This document shows, in pieces, positions 7,159 through 15,030 of a stretch of DNA of 15,238 bases; positions within the stretch are counted from its first letter, which is position 1; each line of letters begins with the position of its first letter. Position numbers and translations under genes: made by a program. The notes under the pieces are model-generated. The model did not search any database. It worked only from the letters and a program-made list of their open reading frames with translations, and had not been told where the DNA came from. The stretch is from Candidatus Zipacnadia bacterium (GTDB lineage Bacteria; Armatimonadota; Zipacnadia; Zipacnadales; Zipacnadaceae), in assembly GCA_029821215.1 (NCBI GenBank), contig JALGTV010000017.1, positions 1-15,238 of the forward strand, written 5' to 3'.

Positions 7159-8004
7159 ATGGGCAGCGACAAGGATTACAAAGAGATCACCCCTCAGTTG
7201 GCGGCTCAGATCATTGAGCACAACCGGCTGACCCATGCGGATATGGCCGAGTTGTACGACCTGTCGCTACCCAACCTGTACCACTGGTACGAACGGCGCC
7301 TGCTGGGCCAGGATATTGACCTTATTAGCACGCTGCTGCCAGCCAATCAGCCAGTGCAAGTTCTGGATGTGGGGACCGGGACCGGGCGTCTGGCTTTGCA
7401 ATTCGTGCGGCGGGGGTGGGCAGTTGACGGCGTAGACTTATCCGCCGAGATGCTGGCTGTCTGCCAGACTAAATATGACGCGCTCCAGGCGCTTAAAGGA
7501 CAACTGCGCCTGGTCTGCGGGGAGATTGGCCAACTCACTTCAGACCTCAGCGGCCCCTATAACATCTTAGCTTTCTCCTCGGTACTTCATCATCTTCCCT
7601 ACTATATGAGCGTGGTGGAAAGACTGCTGGAGGTGCTGGCACCGGACGGGATTATCTACATCACCCAGGAGCCGATGCCGGCGGACCGGGTGGGTAAGAG
7701 CATTGCCATGCGGGCAGTGCAGTTGCTGGATCAAATTCTACGCGCCCCGCAGCAAGTGCGAAAGCACCTGGTGCGCATCATCAGAAAGCTGCCCCGGCCC
7801 CAGGGTATGCCCCTCACCGACTATCATGACCGCAAGGGGCTGGATGTTGATCGGATGCTGAGTCTGCTGACGTCACAGGGCTTTGAAGTCAAGCGCTTCC
7901 GCCGCTACCAGGACCGCAAGACCGGCCTGGTAGCCTGGCTGGACACCCATATATTCCACACACCCAACTGGAAGTTTCGGTTGGTGGCGCAGAAGTCTTT
8001 GTGA
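7159..8004 (+). CDS. Class I SAM-dependent methyltransferase
   Basis: This 281-residue cytoplasmic protein has the SAM-binding fold: motif I VLDVGTGTG (68-76), acidic end of strand 2 in GVDLS (91-95), and a later block resembling LAFSSVLHHLPYY, then LEVLAPDGIIYI. The pattern is typical of the UbiE/Methyltransf_11/25-type families acting on small molecules or lipids. The substrate cannot be read. The N-terminal 60 residues (ITPQLAAQIIEHN...LYDLSLPNLYHWYERRLLG) form a helical cap. The ATG at 7159 has only a weak upstream purine stretch; the frame stays open above it with no better start. It stands 243 bp after the beta-barrel gene and 144 bp before the MATE gene, so it may be transcribed alone. 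Confidence 0.82.
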   Translation: MGSDKDYKEITPQLAAQIIEHNRLTHADMAELYDLSLPNLYHWYERRLLGQDIDLISTLLPANQPVQVLDVGTGTGRLALQFVRRGWAVDGVDLSAEMLAVCQTKYDALQALKGQLRLVCGEIGQLTSDLSGPYNILAFSSVLHHLPYYMSVVERLLEVLAPDGIIYITQEPMPADRVGKSIAMRAVQLLDQILRAPQQVRKHLVRIIRKLPRPQGMPLTDYHDRKGLDVDRMLSLLTSQGFEVKRFRRYQDRKTGLVAWLDTHIFHTPNWKFRLVAQKSL

Positions 8005-8064
8005 TGGCGGGCCGACCTCCCTCAGCCGAATTACCATAATCTGGACGGCTCTCCCCTACCTTTT

Positions 8065-8090
8065 GGATGCTGTGCCCAGGCACAGCATCC
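8065..8090. repeat. Strong hairpin between methyltransferase and MATE genes
   Basis: GGATGCTGTGCC (8065-8076), loop CA, GGCACAGCATCC (8079-8090) is a perfect 12+12 inverted repeat. The plus strand has no T run after it, and TTTT precedes it at 8061-8064, so it is not a canonical intrinsic terminator in either direction. It could be a transcript-end stabiliser, a regulatory site, or a repeat copy. Confidence 0.6.
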
Positions 8091-8148
8091 TGATGTGGGT
8101 ATATATCTGCGGACAACAATTAGGCTTACTAAAAATGTTGGATGTTAG

Positions 8149-9579
8149 ATGGGTATTATGACTAACAACGGTGACGGCAGCAGTTCCACCTCCACCCCTC
8201 AGCCGGACCAGATGAGGGGACGGCGGGTAGACATGACCCAAGGGCACTTGCTGCGGCAGATTGTCTATCTGTCATGGCCAATAGTGACTGCTTCGCTTCT
8301 TCAGGTCGCGGTGGGCATCGCGGATATTAAGATGGTAGGGGTCATTGGATCCGATGCGATAGCGGCGGTGGGTATGGCCCGCTCAGTGGTATTTACCCTG
8401 ATTGCTATAGTTTTCGCCGTCTCCACTGGCGTACAGGTCTTGGTAGCCCAGTACTCAGGCAGCGGTGAGCGGGCCAATGCCGATGCCACCGTCAAACAGG
8501 GCTTGATAACAATTGCTCTGGCCACCCTGGCAGTAATTACCCCGGTGGGCCTGGTCCTGTCCGGCTGGATTATGGCCCAGTTGGGGGCAACGGAAGCGGT
8601 GATGGCTTATGGGGTGCCGTATCTGCAGATATTGTTCGGTGGCATACTGTTCATAATGCTCAGCTTCGTCATCACTGCCGCCCTCCAAGGCGCAGGTGAT
8701 ACCCTCACGCCTCTAATTCTGCTGTTATTCGCTAATAGTCTTAACATTTTGCTGAACTACCTACTCATCTTTGGAGTAGGGCCATTCCCCCGCATGGGAG
8801 TACCCGGGGCGGCGTTCGCCACCATCATCTCACGCTTTCTGGCTACCCTCGTCGGTGTCGTTATTCTCATGTCAGGGCGGTTCGCGGTGACAGTTCATCT
8901 GCGACGCTCCTGGGCCATCCGCTGGGACCTGTGGCGGAGGATATTCTACCTGGGAATCCCGGCCTCCATTCAAGGCTTCACCCGCAACATTGCCTTTATG
9001 CTTATCATTAAGATACTGAGCTTGACGACGGCGGCTATGTATGCTATCTCTGCCTATACCATAGCCGGCCAAATTCGCGGCATAACCATCCTGGTTGGTC
9101 TGGCCCTGATGGCCGCCGCTACTACCGCTGTCGGCCAAAATATGGGGGCCGGCGATACTGATCGGGCGGCAGCCAGTGGCTGGCTGTCTGCCAAGCTCGC
9201 CGGCGGATTGAGCATCGTGGCAGCCATCACCTACGCGCTGTTGGCCCCTGCCCTCATCAGGCTATTTAGCACTGATGTGCAGGTGATACGTGTCGGTACT
9301 GAGGCCCTTATAGTCCTGGCAATATCCGAACCGTTCCTGACCGCTGCTATGAGTCTGTCCGGCTCGCTGCGCGGCGCGGGCGACACCTACTCGCCGCTGT
9401 ATATCAGCCTGGTCTGCACCTCAGTGCTGGGGCCATTGGCCTGTTATCTATTGGCTATTGTCTTGGGGATGGGCACTGTGGGGGTGTGGATTGGCTTTGA
9501 TATTGCGATGGGGGCTCAGCTCGTAGTACTGGCCTGGAAATTTGCTCAAGGGCACTGGAAGAAGCTTAGCGTCACCTGA
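8149..9579 (+). CDS. MATE-family multidrug/cation antiporter
   Basis: This 476-residue integral membrane protein should export organic cations or drugs in exchange for Na+ or H+. It starts with a polar 40-residue tail and then about twelve hydrophobic segments. The two MatE halves each carry an ALQGAGDT or SLRGAGDT-type motif (AALQGAGDTLTPLI in half one; SLSGSLRGAGDTYSPLY in half two). The conserved LSWPIVTASLLQ opening of helix 1 is also present. The length fits the family (about 440-480). ATG 8149 and ATG 8158 are both possible starts, and neither has a convincing ribosome site, so the start is uncertain by a few residues. It lies between a methyltransferase and a Gfo/Idh/MocA gene with no visible link to either. 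The substrate is unknown. Confidence 0.92.
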   Translation: MGIMTNNGDGSSSTSTPQPDQMRGRRVDMTQGHLLRQIVYLSWPIVTASLLQVAVGIADIKMVGVIGSDAIAAVGMARSVVFTLIAIVFAVSTGVQVLVAQYSGSGERANADATVKQGLITIALATLAVITPVGLVLSGWIMAQLGATEAVMAYGVPYLQILFGGILFIMLSFVITAALQGAGDTLTPLILLLFANSLNILLNYLLIFGVGPFPRMGVPGAAFATIISRFLATLVGVVILMSGRFAVTVHLRRSWAIRWDLWRRIFYLGIPASIQGFTRNIAFMLIIKILSLTTAAMYAISAYTIAGQIRGITILVGLALMAAATTAVGQNMGAGDTDRAAASGWLSAKLAGGLSIVAAITYALLAPALIRLFSTDVQVIRVGTEALIVLAISEPFLTAAMSLSGSLRGAGDTYSPLYISLVCTSVLGPLACYLLAIVLGMGTVGVWIGFDIAMGAQLVVLAWKFAQGHWKKLSVT

Positions 9580-9728
9580 TACTAACCGCACTGGTATTGC
9601 TTGCCCAATCCTGTCAAAAACTTGCTAACTGATAGGAAGGATAACTTGGTTGCTTAGCGAACTATAACATGTAATAGGTTTTTGCCAAAATGCCCTTGGT
9701 CACAAATACTAGTTAGGAGGTAATAACG

Positions 9729-10916
9729 ATGAAAGAAGTTAGAGTCGGTTTGGTGGGTTACAACTTTATGGGCCGGGCCCACAGTAACGCCTATCGGCAA
9801 GTGGCAATATATTTCCCCGAGCTGGAGGCCCAGCCAGTACAGAAAGTCATTTGTGGCCGCAGTGAAGGGCCATTGACGGCCGCTGCCGCGCAACTGGGCT
9901 GGGAGGAAGCCGAGACTAACTTCGACGAATTGTTACAGCGAGACGATGTTGACCTAATTGACATCTGCACGCCGAATAATGTCCACGTACCAATGGCCAT
10001 CAAGGCTGCCCAGGCGGGCAAGCACGTCCTCTGCGAGAAGCCCCTGGCTATGAACCTAGCAGAGGCTCGCGAGGCCCTGGCGGCCGTCCAGGAAGCCGGG
10101 GTCGTGCATATGGTCTGTCACAACTATCGCCGGGTGCCGGCCATAGCCCTAGCCAAAAAGATGATTGAAGACGGCGACCTGGGCACCATCTACCACTGGC
10201 GCGGCACTTACCTGCAGGACTGGCTGCTGGATCCGGCGGCCCCGTTGGTGTGGCGGTGTAAGAAGGAGATAGCTGGCTCCGGCGTATTGGGTGATCTCGT
10301 GGCTCACAGTGTTGACCTGGCCCTGTGGTTGGTGGGCGATATTGACCGGGTAGCCTGCGATATGGAGACTTTTGTCAAGCAGCGGCCCCTACTGGAGAGC
10401 GTGGACACTGGCCTAGGCGCCACGGCAGCGGAAAGCGCCGAGATGGGTGCAGTAGATGTGGATGACGGGGTAATAGCTCTGGCCCGCTTTGCCAATGGCG
10501 CTCTGGGCACTTTCGAGGCCACCCGCTTTGCCGCCGGTCGCCGGAACTACAATTACTTTGAGATTAACGGCTCCCGTGGCAGCCTTCGCTTCAACCTCGA
10601 GAGGATGAACGAACTGGAATACTACAACGTTGATGATCCTGGTGATAGGCAGGGCTTCGCGGTCATTCAGGTCACCGAGCCGTGCCATCCATTTTTGGGC
10701 CTACCTGAGCAGGGCGGGCCACGCTACTGGCCACCAGGCCACATCATCGGCTACGAGCACACCTTTATCAACACCGTCGCCGACCTGATGCGCGGGATTG
10801 CCAGCGGCGAGAACCCACGGCCCAGCTTTGAGGATGCCGTCAAGGTCCAGGCCGTCCTGGAAGCCTGCGAACAATCCGCCCAGGAGCAGGGATGGGCAGA
10901 GGTCGAACACATTTAG
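9729..10916 (+). CDS. Gfo/Idh/MocA-family NAD(P)-dependent oxidoreductase
   Basis: This 395-residue cytoplasmic enzyme has an N-terminal Rossmann fold: VRVGLVGYNFMGRAH (4-18, dinucleotide-binding loop GYNFMG at 10-15), DVDLIDICTPNNVHVPMA (73-90) and the family's catalytic EKP (103-105). The C-terminal domain has GVLGDLVAHSVDLALW (185-200), in which Asp189, His193 and Asp196 match the usual substrate/catalytic GDxxxHxxD pattern. Members oxidise sugars, inositols or sugar acids; the exact substrate is not readable. A strong GGAGG (9716-9720) lies 8 nt before the ATG. It precedes a broken lipoprotein gene, then polyol/sugar metabolism genes about 1.1 kb downstream, so it may belong to the same carbohydrate theme. 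Confidence 0.92.
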   Translation: MKEVRVGLVGYNFMGRAHSNAYRQVAIYFPELEAQPVQKVICGRSEGPLTAAAAQLGWEEAETNFDELLQRDDVDLIDICTPNNVHVPMAIKAAQAGKHVLCEKPLAMNLAEAREALAAVQEAGVVHMVCHNYRRVPAIALAKKMIEDGDLGTIYHWRGTYLQDWLLDPAAPLVWRCKKEIAGSGVLGDLVAHSVDLALWLVGDIDRVACDMETFVKQRPLLESVDTGLGATAAESAEMGAVDVDDGVIALARFANGALGTFEATRFAAGRRNYNYFEINGSRGSLRFNLERMNELEYYNVDDPGDRQGFAVIQVTEPCHPFLGLPEQGGPRYWPPGHIIGYEHTFINTVADLMRGIASGENPRPSFEDAVKVQAVLEACEQSAQEQGWAEVEHI

Positions 10917-10952
10917 AGTCAGGTCTGGTATGACGATAGGTCTGCAAGAGAG

Positions 10953-11764
10953 ATGATCGCAATGCCGAGGGTGTACAGTATGGTTGTAGGTGTAGTGCTG
11001 TTGGCGGTGGTAGGCATGATGGCGGGATGTGGTGGGGGGGCAGGGCCACACTTCCCAGCCAGACTGGGTCTGGGGTTCAGCCGAGCAGCGTCTGGTCCGG
11101 CGATGTCTTGCCGGCTAATGGCCAGAAATATCTGGGGGATATGGACAATGATGGTTAGGCGTCGGTGGGCGATGCGATTAAGATATTGCGCATGGTGGTG
11201 GGCTTAGACCCTTATGATCCCCAGGCCGATGCCAACCAAAATGGCAGCGCCGACGTCGGGGATGCAATTCTCGTTCTCCGCTGCGTGGTAGACCTGGAGG
11301 ATTGGCCGATTGGGGTCATGCCATCTCCTGAGCGCATTGCCTTCTGCAGCGACCGTGACGGGAACTGGGAAATCTATGTTATGAATGCCGACGGCACCGG
11401 ACAAACCCGCCTAACGAACAATCCTTTGCCGGATCTCGAGCCGGCCTGGTCGCCAGACGGGACCAAGATTGCCTTCGTGAGGGGAAATCCAGAGAGCTGG
11501 CCATCGGGCTTCGAAGACTGGGATATTTGGGTGATGAATGCTGATGGCACCGGGCAGACTCAACTGACGAGTTCTATTCGGCACGAATCCGGACCAACCT
11601 GGTCACCAGATGGGACCAAAATCGCCTTCACCAAGGGAATTCCCGGGGAGGACGAGCCCTGTGAAATCTGGGTGATGAACTCGGATGGGAGCGGACAAAC
11701 TGCACTCATCGGCAATCCGAGCTGGAACGATGTATGGCCGGCGTGGTGGGGACCGGCACCGTGA
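10953..11764 (+). pseudogene. Dockerin-like lipoprotein with truncated TolB/PD40 propeller, disrupted by frameshift and TAG
   Basis: The N-terminus is a lipoprotein signal (ATG 10953 or 10962; MVVGVVLLAVVGMMAGC). Right after the Cys, a run of seven G (11034-11040) throws the frame off; five or eight G would restore it. The restored frame gives VLPANGQKYLGDMDNDG, then an in-frame TAG (11156-11158), then ASVGDAIKILRMVVGL and the second loop DANQNGSADVGD. The TAG falls exactly where the intact paralogue at 3159 has His68. The second half has three WD40-like PD40 repeats (IAFCSDRDGNWEIYVMNADG; AWSPDGTKIAFV...DIWVMNADG; TWSPDGTKIAFT...EIWVMNSDG), about half a normal six-bladed TolB-like propeller. 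Two independent lesions point to decay, although assembly error or amber readthrough cannot be excluded. Confidence 0.78.
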
Positions 11765-11881
11765 TGTAGCCTGCGGGCAACGAGCGGGGGGGCTGAATGG
11801 CTCCGTGGCTAATACTGACTATCCTTCTCTAAACCTAAGTGCAGAAAAGAGCAATTCCAGACTTCAAAGGAGGTTGTACTT

Positions 11882-12049
11882 ATGAAAATCGGAGCGTTGA
11901 CGGCACCGAAAGCTGATTTGCCCTTGGAGAAGGCGTTGGATTTCTTCGCGGAGGCGGGGGTGGACAGAGGTTGCCCAACTGTAAGCCTGGGTGGCTTCTC
12001 TGAGGAGACAAGAGATAAGAGGCGTCATAGTGATGATGGCAGACGGTGA
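11882..12049 (+). pseudogene. Truncated duplicate of the 5' end of the sugar isomerase/epimerase gene
   Basis: The first 84 nt (11882-11965, 28 codons, MKIGALTAPKADLPLEKALD and onward to GVD) match the start of the TIM-barrel gene at 13909-13992 at 79 of 84 positions. Similarity then stops abruptly. The frame runs into 27 unrelated codons and ends at TGA 12047-12049. The ribosome site AAAGGAGGTT is also shared in kind upstream of both copies, so the duplicate may still be translated into a 55-residue peptide. It overlaps the start of the mannitol-1-phosphate dehydrogenase-like gene. The five differences show an old duplication, not an assembly echo. Confidence 0.8.
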
Positions 12050-13178
12050 GGTAGCCATATTTGGGGCAGGTAACATTGGCCGAGGCCTGCTTGGTCAACT
12101 GGTTGCAGATGCGGGGCTGCATCCGGTCTTTGTTGAGGCAGACTCCGCTCTGGTCGGGCGCTTGGTAGAGGCGGAGGCTTACCAGGTTCGTTTGGTCGGC
12201 CGAACTCAGGCGGTTTGCGACGTTGCAGATTTTGGAGCTCTGGCGTTGGACGAGCTTAATCTAATCAGTGCGGTAATCTCGAAATGCCGATTTGCGGCGA
12301 CGGCTGTCGGCGCGCATAATATAGCTGAGCTGGGGTCGGTTTTGGCCGCTGGGCTGGCCGTGCGGACAGAGCCGCTGAACGTGGTGGTTTGTGAGAATTT
12401 GCCGCACGCTGCTGAGATTCTCGGGCAGAATGTCAATGCTTGCGGCCCGGCCGGAGCCCGATTGAACTGTGTTCGTGCCTCGGTTGAGCGTATCGTGCGC
12501 AGCGTTGATAGCTCATTAGACTTAGTCGGCGAGAGTGGTGAGAGTTTATACGTTGACCGTTCGGCTTGGTTGGGAAGACTACCGGATGTGCCTGGGATGA
12601 TTTTGTGCGATGACATAGACTCTTTCTACGACCGGAAGCTCTTCACCAACAACGCCGGGCACGCCTTGCTTGCATACATGGGTGCACTGTGGGGTTGCCA
12701 GTTCATCTATGAGGCTATGGAAGTACCTGAGATTCGCCAGCATCTTGGCGAACTTCTCGATATGGCGGGAACCGCACTGGTTCGCCAGCACGAAATGGAT
12801 GCGGCTGAGATGCACTACCACTTGGATTGTCTAGTGCACTGGCGATTCGCCAATCGTGAACTAGCGGATTCGGTCAGAAGAGTGGGGCGTGATCCGTTGC
12901 GTAAGCTGGGACCGGAAGAACGGCTGATCGGCCTAGTTCGTCTGCTGCAAAGTTGTGGACTGCCGACGACACCGGTGGCACGTGTGATCGGCGCGGCCTT
13001 ACACTATTGCGATCCTGACAACCAAGAGAGTGTGCGCCTGCGCGAGATGATACTAAGTGATGGTCCCAACATGGTTCTGACCTCGGTCTGTGGGCTAAGT
13101 GAGGCTGAGCCGGTCTTTGAAGAAAGTCTGCAGTTCTATGCTAATTACTCTATCCGAAAGGAGCATCTTACGAAATGA
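12033..13178 (+). CDS. Mannitol-1-phosphate 5-dehydrogenase-like polyol dehydrogenase
   Basis: This enzyme probably interconverts a sugar-alcohol phosphate and a ketose phosphate with NAD(H) in the cytoplasm. From ATG 12033 it has 381 residues, essentially the length of E. coli MtlD (382). The frame could also start at 11991, which would add 14 residues ahead of the Rossmann loop, or at GTG 12030. AAGAGG (12017-12022) supports 12030/12033. The NAD-binding motif FGAGNIGRG is at 10-18; VVCENLPHAAEIL fits the family's domain junction; and KLFTNNAGHALLAYMG (from Lys202 to His210) is the polyol dehydrogenase catalytic block. The 5' end overlaps a gene relic and the 3' end overlaps the aldolase gene as ATGA. 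The real substrate may be another polyol phosphate, so no symbol is given. Confidence 0.88.
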   Translation: MMADGEVAIFGAGNIGRGLLGQLVADAGLHPVFVEADSALVGRLVEAEAYQVRLVGRTQAVCDVADFGALALDELNLISAVISKCRFAATAVGAHNIAELGSVLAAGLAVRTEPLNVVVCENLPHAAEILGQNVNACGPAGARLNCVRASVERIVRSVDSSLDLVGESGESLYVDRSAWLGRLPDVPGMILCDDIDSFYDRKLFTNNAGHALLAYMGALWGCQFIYEAMEVPEIRQHLGELLDMAGTALVRQHEMDAAEMHYHLDCLVHWRFANRELADSVRRVGRDPLRKLGPEERLIGLVRLLQSCGLPTTPVARVIGAALHYCDPDNQESVRLREMILSDGPNMVLTSVCGLSEAEPVFEESLQFYANYSIRKEHLTK

Positions 13179-13834
13179 GTATTCCCCGCATTTTCTTAGA
13201 CACAGCTGACGTAAGCCAGCTACGGGACGCCGTGAGCACTGGACTAGTTGATGGAATTGCTACAAATCCTGAGAAGGTAGCCAAGGTGGGCAAGAGCTAT
13301 CGGGAGGTCATCGCCCAGATACGGCAGTTCTTCGAGGGGCCAATAGCTGTGCAGGCGGTAGGTTACACCACAGAGGAAATCTGCGCCTGCGCTCGCGTGT
13401 TGCATGAGATTGATCCAATGCTGGCCATCAAGATACCGGCCAACAAAGCCGGGTTGGCAGCGGTAAAGATTCTGGTTCCCGAAGGCATCCGCACCAATGC
13501 TACCCTGATATTCAATCCCACTCAAGGGCTTTTCGCAGCGTTGGCCCAATCGCCTTTTATTAGCCCCTTCGTTGGACGGGCGAAGATGGTGGGATATAAC
13601 GGTATTGAGACAATCCGAAGAATCCGACAGCTTTTCGACGCCTTCGAGTTGAACAAAACCATCTTGATTGCTGCCAGCATCAAGGATGTGGACCAGGTGA
13701 TCGAATCAATACTGGCCGGGGCGCATGCTGTTGCGGTAACGTTCCCGATTTTCGAGGCGATGTGTGAGCATCCCCTGACCAATGAGGGCATAGAGAGTTT
13801 CATCGATGTATACAAGAGCATTCCACCCAGCTAA
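13175..13834 (+). CDS. Transaldolase / fructose-6-phosphate aldolase-like protein (TalC/FSA type)
   Basis: This 219-residue protein matches the short TalC/FSA class (E. coli FSA is 220). It begins RIFLDTADVSQLRD and has GIATNPEK (27-34). The Schiff-base lysine is in AIKIPANKAG (Lys86), and the later strand pieces NATLIFNPTQGLFAALA and SPFVGR fit the alpha/beta barrel. It would form or cleave C-C bonds between a ketose phosphate and dihydroxyacetone, glyceraldehyde-3-phosphate or similar partners. Its ATG overlaps the TGA of the polyol dehydrogenase gene (ATGA, 13175-13178), so the two are probably translated together and consecutive in a pathway: the ketose phosphate made by the dehydrogenase could be this enzyme's substrate. 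Whether it is an aldolase or a transaldolase cannot be decided from these motifs. Confidence 0.88.
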   Translation: MSIPRIFLDTADVSQLRDAVSTGLVDGIATNPEKVAKVGKSYREVIAQIRQFFEGPIAVQAVGYTTEEICACARVLHEIDPMLAIKIPANKAGLAAVKILVPEGIRTNATLIFNPTQGLFAALAQSPFISPFVGRAKMVGYNGIETIRRIRQLFDAFELNKTILIAASIKDVDQVIESILAGAHAVAVTFPIFEAMCEHPLTNEGIESFIDVYKSIPPS

Positions 13835-13908
13835 GCGTCTACTTGGCCCAGTGACTATTATGGAATAAGTCTCATCAATTATTGAACGACTAAAGGAGGT
13901 TACAGAAA

Positions 13909-14889
13909 ATGAAAATTGGAGCGTTGACGGCACCGAAAGCTAATTTGCCGTTGGAGGAGGCGTTGGAGTTCTTCGCGGAGGCGGGGGTGGACGCGGTGGA
14001 GATTGGGACAGGTAACTATCCGCCCGATTCCCACTGCAATCCGGCTGAGTTTAATGCCAGCAAGCGCAAGCGCGATGCGTTTGTGAAGGCTATCCAGAGC
14101 CGGGGATTGGAGTTGTCAGCCCTCTCGTGCCACGGTAATCCGCTGCACCCCAATAAGAGGATTGCCGAGCAACATCATCAGGTCTGGCGCGAGACGGCCA
14201 AACTGGCCAGCAAATTGGGAGTAGAGTGCGTGAATAATTTCTCGGGCCTGCCTGGAGGCTCACCGCAGGACAAGACTCCCAACTGGGTCGTGGCCCCCTG
14301 GCCCGAGGACCATCTGGAGGCGCTGGAGTACCAGTGGAACGAGGTGGCGATTCCCTACTGGAAGCAGGAGGCCGCTTATGCCGCGCGGATGGGGGTCTAC
14401 ATCTGCTTTGAGATGCACCCCAACTTCCTGGTCTACAACCCCGAAACGCTGATAAAGCTACGCGAGTCGGTAGGAAAAAACGGAGACCGCATTTGCGCCA
14501 ATTTTGATCCCAGCCACTTGTTCTGGCAGGGTATTGACGTAGTTTCAGCCATCCGTTGGCTGCAGGCCCAAGGGGATGTCATCAAGCATTTCCACGCCAA
14601 GGATTCCCTGGTCTATCCGTGGGTGGCCCGGGTGCACGGAGTCCTGGACACCAAGCACTATAGCGATGAGCCTAACCGGGCCTGGATTTTCCGCACGGTG
14701 GGCTATGGGCATGATGCCGGGGTGTGGAAAGACATTGTCAGCACCTTGCGGATGTGCGGCTATGACTTTGTGCTCAGCATCGAGCACGAGGACAGCTTGA
14801 TGACGGCTGACGAGGGTTTTCTGAAGGCGGTACAATTCCTGCAAGAGGTGGTCATAACCGAGGCGCCCGGTGAGATGACCTGGGCGTAG
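13909..14889 (+). CDS. Sugar phosphate isomerase/epimerase family TIM barrel (AP_endonuc_2 / IolE-like)
   Basis: This 326-residue protein is a xylose-isomerase-like TIM barrel that probably isomerises or epimerises a sugar, inositol derivative or sugar acid using a divalent metal. It opens with MKIGALTAPKANLPLEEALEFF and AGVDAVEIGTGNYP. The expected metal ligands are visible: Glu168 in CFEMHP, Asp200 in NFDPSHLFWQGID, His229 in HFHAKD and Glu292 in SIEHED. A strong AAAGGAGG lies just before the ATG. It follows the aldolase gene by 74 bp, plausibly in the same transcript. The first 28 codons are duplicated at 11882. The substrate is unknown; the context points to carbohydrate breakdown, not DNA repair, despite the AP-endonuclease-2 fold name. 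Confidence 0.9.
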   Translation: MKIGALTAPKANLPLEEALEFFAEAGVDAVEIGTGNYPPDSHCNPAEFNASKRKRDAFVKAIQSRGLELSALSCHGNPLHPNKRIAEQHHQVWRETAKLASKLGVECVNNFSGLPGGSPQDKTPNWVVAPWPEDHLEALEYQWNEVAIPYWKQEAAYAARMGVYICFEMHPNFLVYNPETLIKLRESVGKNGDRICANFDPSHLFWQGIDVVSAIRWLQAQGDVIKHFHAKDSLVYPWVARVHGVLDTKHYSDEPNRAWIFRTVGYGHDAGVWKDIVSTLRMCGYDFVLSIEHEDSLMTADEGFLKAVQFLQEVVITEAPGEMTWA

Positions 14890-14901
14890 TAGGTGGCGAA
14901 A

Positions 14902-14931
14902 TTGCTTAAACCGTAGCCTATGTGGTATACT
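14902..14931 (+). promoter_or_regulatory. Predicted sigma70-type promoter for the aminotransferase gene
   Basis: TTGCTT (14902-14907) and TATACT (14926-14931) are separated by 18 bp, just after the stop of the isomerase gene. Transcription would start near 14938 and leave a leader of about 93 nt before the ATG. No T-box or attenuator was recognised in that leader; a small GGTGC...GCACC inverted repeat lies near 14954-14977. Confidence 0.55.
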
Positions 14932-15030
14932 TAGTACGCGGGTGACAATTGACGGTGCATAGTTTCAATGCGGCACCAGGCGTCCGGGGAGTGTGGTGGG
15001 GCGTAGCCTGCCGATAAGGATGATTTGCCA

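Noticed and set aside
9646..9677. Promoter upstream of the Gfo/Idh/MocA gene (TTGGTT, TATAAC or TAATAG)
   Set aside because: No hexamer pair has acceptable spacing (11 or 20 bp), so it is not supported.
11034..11040. One extra G as the explanation of the lipoprotein frameshift
   Set aside because: Frame arithmetic shows that removing one G does not join the frames; five or eight G would.
11991..12032. Upstream ATG at 11991 as the start of the polyol dehydrogenase gene
   Set aside because: It would add 14 residues before the Rossmann motif, lacks a ribosome site and lies in the duplicated-gene relic; 12033 gives the usual family length and has AAGAGG upstream.
13909..14889. DNA repair AP endonuclease
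   Set aside because: The fold family name includes AP endonuclease 2, but the length, start and sugar-metabolism neighbours fit the isomerase/epimerase branch better.
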